NCBI GenBank assembly: GCA_905221605.1
Contig: CAJNDS010002190.1
Location: 2,309,788-2,373,787 of the forward strand
From: Symbiodinium natans
Taxonomy: Eukaryota; Sar; Dinophyceae; Suessiales; Symbiodiniaceae
Length of the DNA stretch: 64,000 bases
Reading direction: 5' to 3'
Shown: in pieces, positions 25,026 through 36,879 of the stretch
Layout: each line of letters begins with the position of its first letter
How positions within the stretch are numbered: position 1 is the stretch's first letter
The notes under the pieces: model-generated
Told to the model about the DNA's origin: nothing
Seen by the model: only the letters and a program-made list of their open reading frames with translations
The model's database searches: none
Translations under genes and position numbers: made by a program

Positions 25026-25575
25026 ATACAAGGGCCTAGGGTCCAGGGCATGAAGCAGTTTCCAGGTTCATTCTGGGGGTGCTTAAGGGAGGAGGGGTTC
25101 ATGTAGAAAGGTACCTAAAAAACCTTTGGGAAGCTTAGGGAGTATTTCGGAACCTTGGGTTACATTCTTAGGGTTTAGGGTTTAGGGTTTTGGGTTTAGG
25201 GTTTTGGGTTTAGGGTTTCCCCCCCAACCCCCCCCCCCCCCTCCCTTAAGATCTCTTTAAGTTCAGAAGGGTATTCTATCGTGAGTTCTTGCAACCGTGA
25301 ACGGCCTTGGCTTGTTCCAGGGTGTGCCGGATACGTACGCACCCTAAACCCTAAACCCGAAACCCTAAACCCTAAACCCTAAACCGTATGGCTATGCTTG
25401 ACCTTTCTGGTGATCTGCATGCATAGAGGGTCAGGCCCGGGGCACTTAGGGTCTAGGTTTCCCTAGCTCTGAACCCTAAGCCCCCCACCCCCCCTGAAGG
25501 ACCAAACCCTAAACCCTAAACCCTAAACCCTAAACCCTAAACCCTAAACCCCTACATGTTTTTTGACGACTGCAG
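24778..25575. other. Boundary between the compact-gene zone and the telomere-repeat zone
   Basis: Holds an AT-rich (TA/TATG)n tract at 24822-25025. A repeat-family copy at 25068-25160 (gcttaagggaggagg ... ggaaccttgggtt) recurs at 440-545 and, inverted, at 36614-36720. A TTTAGGG array lies at 25167-25218, C-runs at 25219-25243, and CCCTAAA arrays at 25341-25386 and 25504-25552. The first exon of the large C2 gene recognised here starts at 25576. Confidence 0.6.
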
Positions 25576-28500
25576 GCCTTGTCAACCGACTGCGTCACGC
25601 GGCGGGTCAAGATCTACGTGGCCTCCGTAGCTTCCCAAGCACCCGTTAGGAACCCAAAGGATCCATGTACCTGTCTAGTATTTTTTGTTTAGGGTTTAGA
25701 GTTTAGGGTTTAGGGTTTAGGGATCTGTATAGTATATACTTGGGCCCTAAAGCTACTGTGTAGGAATCCCTTTAAGGCCCAAGTAGAGACTATATAGGTA
25801 CATGGATCCTTTGGGGAACCTTCTGGAATCCCAAGATTCCCTTGTTTGAGGAATTATGGCTTGAATCAATATAGGGCTTATAACATGATTTCAGATATAT
25901 AGTCCTGATTTAAGGGGGTGTTGGGCACGCTGGGCTTATAGAAACCCTTTTAAAGGGTATATAGAGGGGGATAGGAGGGTACCTATAGCTTCCTCATGCC
26001 CAGCTAAGAGCTGGGAGGTTTCTCTCGCCAACCTCGAGGCCTACAAGCTCGTAACCACCCTGTGTTTAGGGCTTAGGGGTTTAGGGTTTAGGGTTTAGGG
26101 TTTGGGGTTTAGGGTTTAGGGTATAGGGTTTAGGGTAACATTTAGGGCTTAGGGGCCCCCGAACCCCAAAAACCTTGTAAACCTGTAAACCCTATAAACC
26201 CCATACACCCTACAAACTCCATAAAACCCGACAAACCCCATAAAACCCTCTACACCCTGTAAATCCTAATAACCCTAACAACCCGATACACCCTATCAAC
26301 CTATAAACCCTACAAACCCCAACCCCTTAGCACCCCCAAACCCTAAACCCGGGGCTTTTTGGGGTTCGGGGTCAAAAGTGTCCCTAAACCTTCAGAAAGA
26401 GGCCAACCCCACAACCCCGAACGCCTAGAACCCAAAACCCTAAACCCCTAGATCCTAAACGCTAAACCCTAAACCGTGTAGATGGCTAAAACCTTAAAGC
26501 CCTGTTTACTGAGGCCAAACCCTGCAGCCCTAAACCCCTAAAACCCTACACCCCTAAACCCCTAAAACCCCCGTTCACGGAGGCCAAACCCTAGAACCCA
26601 AAACCCCTAAACCCTAAGCCCTAAACCTCTAGCCCCTTAAACCCCCAAGAACCTGAAAGCCCTGGCTCCCTAAGTTTTCCTACGGGTCCCTATAGGTCCC
26701 TACCCCGGCCATGAGCCTCCCCAAAACCCTAAACCCTAAACCCTAAACCCTAAACCCTAAACCCTAAACCCTAAACCCTAACCCCTAAACCCTAAACCCT
26801 AAACCCTAAACCCTAAACCCCATGAGGCCAAGAACCTGAAAGCCGTGGAGCAGCACCTTGGGAAGTCAGATCCCTACTGCCAAGTGGAGGTCGAAGGCCT
26901 GGGAGCTCCTCAAAGGGTCCCCGCGTGCGGGTGTAGGGTTTAGGGTTTAGGGTTTGAGGTTTAGGGTTTAGGGTTTAGGGTTTAGGGTTTAGGGTTGGGG
27001 TTTAGGGTTTAGGGTTTAGGGTTTATGGTTTAGAGTTTAGGGTTTAGGTCTCTGGGGGCTTGAATCTTAGGACTGGGATGGCTAGCTAGGATGTAGGGGC
27101 TTACGAAAAAGGGGGCCCCCTTACACAAACCCTCATATGGCAGGCTTCCCTTATAATGCGGACCATAGTAAGGTACCTCTACTTGTATATTTCGGACACC
27201 CCCCCATGTACTCTGTGGTGCTTTACTGTAACTTTAGATCCTTATCCTTAGCCTTTTTGGGTTTATTGGGTTTCTCAATAAGGCAGCTAAAAATTAAATT
27301 CATAGCTACCCGCTAAGTGCAGCCAAGTGTAGAGATTCGTGCCGAAGCACGAATCTGCTGCTGCAGGCAAGCCAAGAACGCGGTGGCAGACCAAGGCGCG
27401 ATGGCTTCTAACATTGTTGGGTTTCGGGCCGTATGTAAGCCCTAAACCCTAAGCCCTAAGCCCTAAACCCCTAACCCTAAACCCTAAACCCTAAACCCCT
27501 CTTCTTCATGTTCTTTCCCTGCCTGCTTGGCAGGCGAACCTTGGAGGTAGAGCAAGGCAACCCCGGAGTCCGTAATTCCCAGTTGCACCCACATGGATGT
27601 GTGGCGGTTTGGGGTTTAGGGTTTAGGGTTTAGGGTTTAGGGTTTGAGGTTTAGGGGTACGTGTATTGGAGTCCTATTTCCAAGGGGATCCTCCTAACTA
27701 TTTGGGGGCGGGGGGGGGGGGGGGGGGTCGCCTGTTTTCGTAAAACCCACGTCTTCCTTGTGTGTTTGTTGCCGCCTTTAAAGCCCTAAACCCTCACGCC
27801 ACCTGTTTTGTTCCAAGTTTTCGTGGGGTTACCTGGACCCGTACCTATTTGCTATAGCACACCCCAAAACAACGCATATTCTTCCTCAAAGGGGGAGTAG
27901 CGGAGTAGCGGGATTATTATCTTTCATGTTTTGGTGGTTCTTAAGCACATAGCTAACCCTGGTAAATCCTTAACCCTATAAACCCTTAACTCTAAACCCT
28001 GAACCCTAAACCCTGGGTAGGCGTTGACTGAGAGCCTGGACCCGGACTGGAGAGAGGAGCGTGAGCCTCCCGGCCTGATCTTAAATCCAGAGGTAGTTGC
28101 AGGGGCCCTGAACATGGTCCCGAACCTCCGTTCAAGGGTTCCGATGTAGGGGCCCTTAATTTGTCTAAGGTATATAGGGGGTGTATACTGGGTAACTCAT
28201 ACTAAGGAACCATGTAACTACCCTGATCCCTAAACCCTAAACCCTAAACCCTAATCTTAAAGTCGGCCACCCTCTCTCGATCCCTTCGAGAGCTCCCCTG
28301 CATCAAAGAGAAACAATCCTCACGGCGCGAAGTTACTTGGAGGTTCAGGGTACTTAGAACCCGAATTGTAGCTGTACTTAAAGCCCCCTAAGTCCCCGAA
28401 GTAGGTTATAAGTAGACTTATAACTGTGGTTAGAAGTACTCATGAACCTCCAAGTAGGGTTTAGGCAAGAACTACCCTTGTCCTAATATGTGAAATCGGG

Positions 28501-30473
28501 CAGACTCTGCCTACGGAACCCACCTTACCAACCCTACTTACGAAGTCAACAGGGCTTCCAACCTTAAACCCTAAAGCCCAAACCCTAAACCCTAAACCCT
28601 TAACCTCATGGCACCGATTAACAGGGAGTTTGGGGTTGCAAGTTTATGGGGCCTAGCCCTAAACCCTAAACCCTAAACCCTAAACCCTACAATCCCTAAA
28701 CTGGCTTTTGGAGTACTCTGCTTAAATACTTTTTTTGGTCCTATTATAGCTACTTATAGCGAAAGGAAATGATATACTTTTTTTAAGGGTCTACTCCAAA
28801 GTAGGGTCTACTGGGAGATCTGATGACTGAAGATTGCCGAAGACGGTGCGGGGAGGAGTTGGCATTCAGTTTCTTTCTGGAGTTCTAAAACATGGTGCCG
28901 CTTGGTCCTGCTTCAGGTTCCTTTTTATGACACGGAGCCTCGCACGATATTGAGGCGGATCAGGAGGGACCCCTAGAAGGGACCCTAAATCTTATTCCCC
29001 TTGGTATCCCTTGTATATACCTTCTGTCGTACCTACAAACCGCACCTAAATAATCTCCAAATAACCCCTATAAGGTCCCTTATAAGGGTCCCTCCGTTAG
29101 TCCCTTGGCGTTCGGGGGCACCCCGAAAACTATATCCCCCTTGAGAATTATGTATTTTGTTTATATAAAACCCAAGAGGACATTTAAAAACATATTTTAA
29201 TTAAGGCGGTGGGGAGTATAGGAAATGGTGTCCCAGCGCCATCCTTTTGTAGAGCCGCCCCTGCCTTTTGCCTGTCGATTCACAACGTGAAGGGTTCGGC
29301 CTCAACTTGAAATCGGAGCCCGGACCCGTGAGATCTGATTGCTGAAGATTACTGAAGACGCTTAAACTTAAGCCTAAGCCATATAGATCTTCATCCTTCA
29401 GCCTTCCAAACATACCCAAAGAGCCCAATACCTCTAAACACGGAAAATACCTTAAATCGTCTTAAGGATCCCTACATAACTTAAGGTCTCTTCCCCTAAA
29501 CCCTAAACTCATAAACCCTAAGCCCGAGACCCTAAACCTAAACCCGTTCATTCCTTATTGAAGGGGGGTATTGAGGGCTCTTTGGGTACTGGGAACTTGG
29601 CTGAGGATCGCCGATTTTGCGATCGGTGAGACCTTGCGCTTCACGGTTCGTGATAAGGACTTCGGTACCAAGGCCCGCCGGCGACTAAATTCAGGGTTCA
29701 GGGTTGAGGGTTTAGGGTTCAGGGTTTATAAGGTTTAGGGTCCCTGCTGCAAACAAAGGGTTTAGGGTTCAGTTGTCCGCAGTCCAGTTGAAAAAAAGAG
29801 TTGCCCTGATTTTGGGGAGGGTTATGTAAGGGGTTGCCAAAGAAGTTGTTTGTTGGTGAGCTGCTGCATCTCATCCCTTTTTTCAGGCCAGCATGATCTT
29901 GTGCCTAAAATGCTTCTGCATGGCGACCTGTACGTGTGTGCTGTGCTTGTTCATGTCCATCCACAGGAGCCTGCCCTAAACCCTAAAACTATGGCGGGCG
30001 TGAATTGGGATGTTCCCCGCATATACCAGCAGTCCGTAATCGGGATGATAGTCAGGGGTATTACAACCCTAAACCCTAAACCCTACTAAGGACTGCTTGT
30101 ATAAGGGGGAGCATCCCAAGGCCTTAAGCTGATAAACTGCACTGTGGCGAGAGATTCGGCGGATTTGGGGAAATATCAGTATACTTGGGCCCTAAAGCCT
30201 CTATTATAGGCTTCCCGTCAAGGCCAAAGTACACCCTATATACTAAATACGTACCCAAAGAGCCCAATACCCCCTGAAAGAAGGAATATTCCTTAAATCA
30301 TATTAAGAATCCCTTTATGATTGAAGGTATATTCCTCAATGAAGGGGTATTGGGCTCTCTGGGTACATGCACCCTTTGGGCCCTTAGACCCGGCACGGCA
30401 GGAAGATGACATTTTGGGCATCGCCACGCTGCCGAGCCATCGCTTTCAGGAGAAGGGCTTCGAGGGCCACTTG
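25576..30473 (+). CDS. Large C2/EF-hand gene, first C2 domain on six small exons
   Basis: Exons 25576-25626, 26827-26930, 27534-27606, 29222-29286, 29606-29672 and 30402-30473 total 432 nt and stay in frame. The joint product reads as a C2 domain: VKIYVASAKNLKAV, HLGKSDPYCQVEVEG, then GETLRFTVRDKDFGTK and EDDILGIATLPSHRF, closing with GFEGHL. The order (strand 1 with A-x-L, SDPY, RFTVRDKD, DDILG) is that of Ca2+/phospholipid-binding C2 domains. The fifth intron begins with GC. Introns contain TTTAGGG arrays (26063, 26934, 27611, 29693) and CCCTAAA arrays (26722-26820, 27440-27499, 29492-29546). Upstream exons are not identified. The parent family is not recognised. Confidence 0.8.
26160..26660 (-). 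repeat. Degenerate CCCTAAA-derived tract
   Basis: About 500 nt of decayed units (CCCATAAAC, CCTACAAACC, CCTGTAAACC), inside the first long intron. It looks like an old array that has drifted, in contrast with the pure array at 26722-26820. Confidence 0.8.
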
Positions 30474-30692
30474 GCCTCACCCTAAGGGTCCACGTGCCCA
30501 CATAGTATATACCTGGGCTCTAACCCAAAAAGCCCAAAACCCCTTAATTAAGGAATTGTTCCTTAAATCATATTGAGGGTTTAGGGCTACTGCACCCGTC
30601 GGGCACCCCGTGCTCTGGAAAGTCCTGAAGGATGCGCCCCTGCTTGATCCCAGAGAGCCCAAGACTCCTTAGTTCAGGAGTATGCCTTAAAT

Positions 30693-30893
30693 TATAAAGG
30701 GATCCTGAATATGATTTAAGGAATATTCCTTAATTAAGGGGTATTGGGCTTTTTATAATTTAAGGAATATTCCTTAATTAAGGGGTATTGGGCTTTTTCT
30801 AATTTAAGGAATATTCCTTAATTAAGGGGTATTGGGCTTTTTATAATTTCAGGAATATTCCTTAATTAAGGGGTATTGGGCTTTTTGGGATTT
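30693..30893. repeat. Four-fold tandem of a foldback-2 half element
   Basis: Period of about 46 bp; each unit contains gaatattccttaattaagg and ends ggggtattgggcttttt. The unit is itself palindromic, so tandem expansion of one arm of the foldback element is likely. Confidence 0.85.
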
Positions 30894-30912
30894 TTTGGGA
30901 TGCTATCGCGAG

Positions 30913-31862
30913 AACGGCGCCGCGGAAGCCTCGCCCGCATCCGCAAGCGTGAGGGTCAAAAGCAGCCAAGCGCTTGGCGCGTAGAAACTCGGACCCGGGG
31001 TAGGCCCTGTTTTCCTCTTTTCTTGGGCGGGGGTCTCCTTGCAATTTCTTAAAACCAAAAAGGGTGCCCCTTTTATTCCTAGGCTACTCCTGGGTCTAGG
31101 AAATGCTTCCTGTTCATTTGCTTTCCGGATCAACCGGGCCTCGATGATATCCTGAACTCTGGACTCGTACTCTGAAACCTAAGGGTCTTGGTAGACCAGT
31201 GTTACCCTTTGCTGCCCTTTTTTGGGGTTCTGGGTTCCCTTGTAAAGTAACCAACAAAAAAAGGTGCCCTTATTGTAATATGGTTGCTGGGCTACTAGGG
31301 GGTCCATGGTGCCTAAATAGGGAAGACTTGGGCCTTCAAGCACCTCCTATGCAGGGACTTTTGGGGGCGCAAGGTATATCAACAAATTATCGTACATGGA
31401 CCCTTAGGGCTTAGGGTTCAGGGTTTGGGGTTTAGGGTTTTGCTCCCATATTCCGGACCACATGTTTGTCTCGGGCGGAGCTGTGCATGCAGAGCCCTCA
31501 ACCCTAAACCCTAAACCCTAACCCCTAACCCCTAAACCCTAAACCCTAAACCCTAAACCCCCAACCTGGCTCTACCAACCCAGAGCCTCCCCAGTGTGGT
31601 GGTGGATGCTGCTGAAGATTTTGGGGTTTTAGGGTTTAGGGGTTTTAGGGTTTTGGGGGTTTACGTTTTAGGGTTTTAGAGTTTTAGGGTTTTGGGGGTT
31701 TGGGTTTTAGGTTCTTGGGGTTTTAGGGTTTGGGGTTTAAGGTTTAGGAAAACCGAGGCGATCTGATCCTCTACGAAGAGAACATGCAGAGGAAGACCAA
31801 TTCCATCTTGCATGTGCGGGCAGCCTGGGCAGCAGTACAAGCCCAGAGAGCCCAACACCCCC
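30913..31862 (+). CDS. C2/EF-hand gene: linker exons and start of a second C2-like segment
   Basis: Exon 30913-30948 (NGAAEASPASAS) ends at GTGAGG. Exon 31584-31625 (SLPSVVVDAAEDFG) is flanked by a CCCTAAA array (31499-31560) and a TTTAGGG-type array (31626-31747). Exon 31748-31834 (contains GDLILYEENMQRKTNSIL) may extend to the strong donor GTAAGT at 31863. All three are phase 0. The VVVDAAEDFG start is C2-like, but a DPY element is missing. A possible further exon lies at 30590-30650 (HPVLWKVLKDAPLLDP). Confidence 0.6.
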
Positions 31863-32154
31863 GTAAGTAAGGAATAATTCCTAGGTAGGATAAGGGGGGC
31901 CCGTCAAAAGGGGACCCTTCTTAACCCTCTTCTGGCTCTCTTAAACAGGGACCTGAGGTCTAGATCCCCAAGGGTCCCCCTAATCCTATCCCTAATATTT
32001 ATGCCCTTGCATGATAAAGGTGCCCTTAATATGATTTAAGGCATATAGCTTACTTAAGGGGTATTGGGGCTCTTTGGGAAACTCGGACGGGAGAACTTGA
32101 GCTTCTAAGCGGTGGTGAAGCAAGAGACCGTAACCCCTGAAGCCTAAACCCTGA

Positions 32155-32255
32155 GGATCCATGTACCTCTATGGTACATACTTGGGCCTTCAAGGGGTTC
32201 CTATACAGTGGCTTTTAGGGCCCAAGTATATACTAGAAAGGTACATGGATCCTGG
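32155..32255. mobile_element. Family-3 foldback (ggatccatgtacc ... ggtacatggatcc)
   Basis: A 100-bp inverted-repeat element. A second copy at 25658-25811 is interrupted by a TTTAGGG array (25687-25722). Tip and inner arm (tacttgggcc / ggcccaagta) are conserved. Confidence 0.85.
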
Positions 32256-32727
32256 GTACGCCTTGTCTCAAGCCACAGGTCTCCAGGATCATTGCAGTAG
32301 GGTTTAGGGTTTAGGGTTTAGGGTTTAGGGTTTAGGGGAATCTAAGGGTAGTTGTATGGGCCCTCAATAGGGTCCCAAACCTCCTTTAAAGGGTTCTGAA
32401 TTATGGGTCTGTGGGTTGTACAGGGTATATAGGGGGTATGCAAGGGGTTCCCTTTCAAGGGCCCATACAAAGGGACCATGTAACTATACCCGTAGACAGA
32501 AACGGCTTCTTAACCACCACGAAAGTGCTCAGGACGGCCTCAACGACCTAAAGCTACTGTATAGGAGTCGCAACCCCCCGCAAGACAGACATCCTTGCTT
32601 ACATGAGGCCTGCAACCCGTTTTTTTGGGTTTTAGGGTTGAGGGTTTTAGTTGTCGAGTGCCTGTGAGAGAGAGAGGGTTTTAGTTGTCTAGATAGCTTC
32701 AGAGGAGCACGCGCCCCTTCATGCAAG

Positions 32728-34295
32728 GTCAATCTCAGCGGAGAAGGGGGAATTGGCATCTCTGACTTCGAGAAGGCTCGAACATGTCGTCGAATACCTG
32801 GCGCCGAGATGGGGTTCCCAAAGGGCCCATAGTTTAGTCCCCGCAGCTTCGCAGGGTTTAGGGTTTAGGGTTTAGGGTTTAGGGGGTTTAGAGCTTTAGG
32901 GCTTAGGGTTTGGTTTAGGGTTCGCCCACACCCCTTGGAGGATCTGGAAAGAGTAGAGCTTCGCAAGTTCCGTTCCCCGTGAAGATGTACAGGAATCCTG
33001 CCCCCCCCCCCCCCCCGCCCAAGCAAGATTTATCTTTTCGGCAAGGTTCCTTTTGTGAAAGACCTATGAGCTGCACCCCCAAGGAGCAACCCTCTTTCTG
33101 ACTCTCTCTAACCTCTCAAACGTAAACCCTAAACCCTATGAACCCTGAACTGAAGAACCCTTGTGCATCAAGCTTCGCAGAAGGCAAACCCTAAAACCTA
33201 TACAACCCTGAACTGAACCCTTTGAATCAAGCGTCCCTAAACCCTACGGAGCTGAATCACAAGCCGGGAAGGGGGCAAAGCATGTGCTCGTGGCTTCCTT
33301 GGGGCCAACTGAACCCTAAGTAGGTTTATCGTTTCTATACTTTGAAAGGAATTGCAATAGTGTAGGGTATACGCCCCCTAAACCCTAAGCACTAAACAGT
33401 AGGGAAGCCTTAAGCTGAAACGCCTGCCGAACTATAAATCCCGAACCCTAAGCCGTAATTCCTAAGCCCTAAACCCTAAGCCCTATAACACCCCAAACCC
33501 TAAACCCCAAACCAGAAACCCTCAGTCTGAAAGAGGTGTTTCACGACGGGGAGCCCCTCTTCCTGCGACAGCTTCAGGAGGTCCTGACCGGAGCCTTGGG
33601 TCGAAAGTTGGGTTTAGGGTTTAGGGTTTAGGGTTTAGGGTTTAGGGTTTAGGGTTTAGGGTTTAGGGTTTAGGGTTTAGGGTTTAGGGTTTAGGGTTTC
33701 TCAAAACGGGTTTAGGGGGTTTAGGATTTAGTAGGGTTGAGTGCTGTCAGGGCATACGTCCTTGGAGCTTCCGGTTTCGGAATAGACGAAACGTCGTGGG
33801 GACCACAAAGAGGGTGTTCTGGGGCTTCGGTTTAGGTATGTTCATGGGGGCCCCCAAGGTTGTACCCTTGGGTTTGGGGACCTTTTGGAAAGGAATAAAA
33901 GAGCCGTATTAGGGGTAGACGGATTTGGGGGTCCGAGTATGACTCCCTTGATCTGTAGGATTTGGGGGCATCCAGGGGGGAGCCATCTTGATGCGTGATG
34001 TGCTGCACCCAAAGGGAGGGTCACCAGCAGTTCGACACACCCAAAGAGCCCAAGACCCCTTAATTAAGGGATATACTAGCGAGCCTTAACATGATCCCTA
34101 AACCCTAAACCCTAAACCCTAAACCCTAAACCCTAAACCCTAAACCCTAAACCTGTTCCTTAATTCAGGGGTATATTGGGCTCTCCGGGCCGATGTGGGG
34201 TCGCCTCTGAGGAGTTACACAAAAGCGCAAAGACTACGCGACCGAGCCGGTGAAGCTCAAAGTCACGCTTATCAGCTTCCTGGCTGATTTGCATG
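32728..34295 (+). CDS. C2/EF-hand gene: EF-hand-like exon, helical exons, start of another C2
   Basis: Exon 32728-about 32775 encodes VNLSGEGGIGISDFEK, an EF-hand loop with Ile at position 8 and Asp at 12. Exons 32941-32978, 33526-33611, 33959-34029 and 34226-34295 then join in strict phase: DLERVELRKFRSP, LKEVFHDGEPLFLRQLQEVL, GGAILMRDVLHPKGG and EPVKLKVTLISFLADLH. The last opens a new C2 domain (KLKVTLI). Exon 33526-33611 sits between a CCCTAAA tract (33440-33520) and a TTTAGGG array that begins at its donor. Confidence 0.7.
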
Positions 34296-34561
34296 GTTGA
34301 AGGCCTGGTTCAGGGTTTAGGGTTTCGGGTTTAAGGGTTTCTGGTTTAGGTTTCAGGGTTCAGGGTTTAGGGTTTAGGGTTTAGGGCTGGAGGGTTCAGG
34401 GGCCTGGGGCATAGCAACCACTGTGCATACTGTGCCCGTGAAGTGACGTTCAGATTATCTTCGGCACCACGAATAGTAGTCAGATGTCTTGTGTCTATGC
34501 TTGTTTCGACTGTTTCTGAGCGGTTGAGCGCCATCGATGGTGATAGTTTCCCCTAACTCCC

Positions 34562-34890
34562 AGACCCAAACCCTAAACCCTAAACCCTAAACCCTAAACC
34601 CTAAACCCTAAACCCTAAACCCTAAACCCTAAACCCTAAACCCTAAACCCTAAACCCTAAACCCTAAACCCTAAGCCACGCCCTAAGAGCCCGATCCCTG
34701 GAAGTGCGGCTGCCAAGGTGCCACCGGACTACGCAGCGCTGTGGTGTCCTTACAACCCGGTTTGGGTTTAGGGTTTAGGGTTTAGGGTTTAGGGTTTAGG
34801 GTTTAGGGTTTAGGGCTTAGGGCTTAGGGCTTAGGGCTTAGGGCTTAGGGTTTGGGGTTTAGGGTTTAGGGTTTAGGGTTTAGGGGTTTG
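34562..34890. repeat. Paired arrays: CCCTAAA (34562-34673) and TTTAGGG (34762-34890) around an 85-nt segment
   Basis: The clearest example of the exon-flanking layout. The right array starts with GTTTGGG at the donor position. Comparable strong arrays in this zone: 33608-33700, 35470-35545, 38247-38307, 39378-39480, 43693-43767, 47814-47910, 48519-48595, 55071-55150, 57522-57573, 58255-58310, 60036-60122 and 63328-63382. Confidence 0.92.
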
Positions 34891-36879
34891 TAGGGTTTTG
34901 CGTGGCGAAGAAAAGGTGTTGCATGAAGATGATGACGTCCTAGTTCAGCAACAAGATGTGTAAGGAAGTTTTTTGTGGGGGCTTGGGGTGCATAGTGCAA
35001 GCCCTAAACCCTAAACCCTAAACCCTAAACCCTAAACCCTAAACCCAAGGTACGTAGAGGCCCAAGGCCTCCCAGAACCTCAGGTGGGCTTCTTCACAGT
35101 TACTTACGTAGTGGAGTTAGCGCTTTTCAAGTTCTGAAGACCTCCCAAAAACCCTAGACAGCCCCCTTGCTAAGGGGTGGGCCCCGAACCGCAAAAGAGA
35201 ATCGTTCGGGTCGGGGCTACTACTAAGCTATGCAAAGCCGCGCGCGCGCGCGCGTCCACGGCTACACACCCCTGCCTATAACCCTAAACCCCTGGACTCC
35301 GTAAACCCTAAACCCCTAAACCCCAGCCCCTCCCCCTACCCCCCTGAACCCTAAAGTGTAAATCCCCAAAAAACCCGCAAAACCCCTAAATCCCTAAACC
35401 CCTAAGGTCCTAAAACATAAACCCCAGAAAACCCCGAAAACCTCTAGAACCCCTAAACCCCTAAAACCCTAAACCCCTAACCCCCTAAACCCTAAACCCT
35501 AAACCCTAAACGCTAAACCCTAAACCCTAAACCCTAAACCCTAAACCCACATATTCCTCAATGAAGGAGTATTGCTCCCTGGGCAGTTTCTTTTGTACTT
35601 CGGCCTTGGTGCTGAGGAGACGGCGCCTTCGAAGGCCGATTCCTATTGCACCTGCCTCTTGGCAAAGCTGTTCCTGGGGTTTAGGGTTTAGGGTTTCGGG
35701 TTTAGGGTTTAGGGTTTAGGGTTTAGGGTTTAGGGCGGTGTAGGCAGGAACTCCTGGTAGAAGAATGAGTTTAGGACTTCGCGCAAAGGCACAGGTGATT
35801 TAGGGTTGAGGGTGCTGTAGGAGCCTGCCCCAGAAGCCCCGTTGAATACCACTTCCCAAAACAGGACCCTAAGCCCTCAGCCCCAAAGACCCGAAACTGT
35901 GACCCAGAGTAGGCCCTTATATTCCCTTGTTCTTTGGGTCTAGGTTCCCTTGCAGCCCCTCGAAAACCAAAAAGGGCACCCTTTTTATTCCTAGTCGCTG
36001 CAATGCGTCCTGAGGTGAGATAGCCGGCCGCACGAAGTACCAGAGGCTGCCTGGCTCCTTCGGGTCGGGAGTCTGCAGAATTACCCAAAGAGCTCCCAAA
36101 CGCCTCTGAGATAAGGAATAGGCCTTAAATCAGATGAAGTATCCCCATTTAGTTGATAGTATCCATCTATGAATCCCTTTAAGCAAGCCAGCTCCCACTA
36201 CAAGTCTACTTATATAACATACTTAGAGGACTTAGAGGGCTTTTAGGTGCAGTTCTAGTAGGGATTACAAGTACCCTGAACCTCCAAGTGACCCAAAACC
36301 CGAAACAGGGTTCGGGACCAAGGGAGGGGCAAGAAGGGACATCTACGCAGACGGTCTGGTGCGCTTAGGGGCAGGGCCCTTATTTCAGGTTTTTAGGGGC
36401 CCAAAAACCCTTCTCAGAATAGATTTTGGGGCTTTTTTTGAGCCTAAGGGTAAGAAGAGGGCCCCAAGAATTCACTTCCTGGGCTCCAGGACCCAAGCCC
36501 GCAACAGTTGGCTTCACAGGGTGGGGCTCTGCCCAGTCAGTGGTTGTTTAAGGTTTAGGGTTTAGGGTTTAGGGTTTAGGGTTTAGGGTTTAGGGTTTAG
36601 GGTTTGGGGTTTAGGGGGTTCGAGGGGTGTATGTAACCCAAGGTTCCCTAATGCTCCCTACTTCTCCCTAAGGCTTTCCAAGCGCTTCCCCAAGGTTCCC
36701 TACATACCTACCCCCCCATCCCTTAGGAATCCGAGAATTATGTTGGCTAATCCGCTATAAACCCTACACCCATGGTTTCGGGTTATTTTGGAACCACGAA
36801 TTTCAGAAATGGTCTGCACCCGCAAGGCTCCAGACGAAGACTGCGACCGACTCACTCGATCCGGCGGGGCCTTATCTTA
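34688..36879 (+). CDS. C2/EF-hand gene: further C2 pieces, joints partly unresolved
   Basis: Exon 34688-34759 is open in all three frames and lies between arrays at 34562-34673 and 34762-34890. Exon 35587-35678 encodes GLGAEETAPSKADSYCTCLL, matching the GKSDPYCxV position of C2 domains; its donor is the GTTTAGG of the next array. Exon 35865-35908 (PSAPKTRNCDP) and exon 36807-36879 (KWSAPARLQTKTATDSLDP) look like the KT...NP strand that precedes WNE. The phases of these four exons do not all agree, so exons are missing or one boundary is wrong. Confidence 0.5.

Noticed and set aside
29887-29942. Alternative exon encoding HDLVPKMLLHGDL before a GTACGT donor
   Set aside because: Signals are good, but it does not fit in phase between the C2 exons at 29672 and 30402, which join directly and correctly. 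Possibly an alternative or dead exon.
30693-30893. CRISPR-like array
   Set aside because: The repeats are contiguous with no variable spacers and derive from a foldback element.
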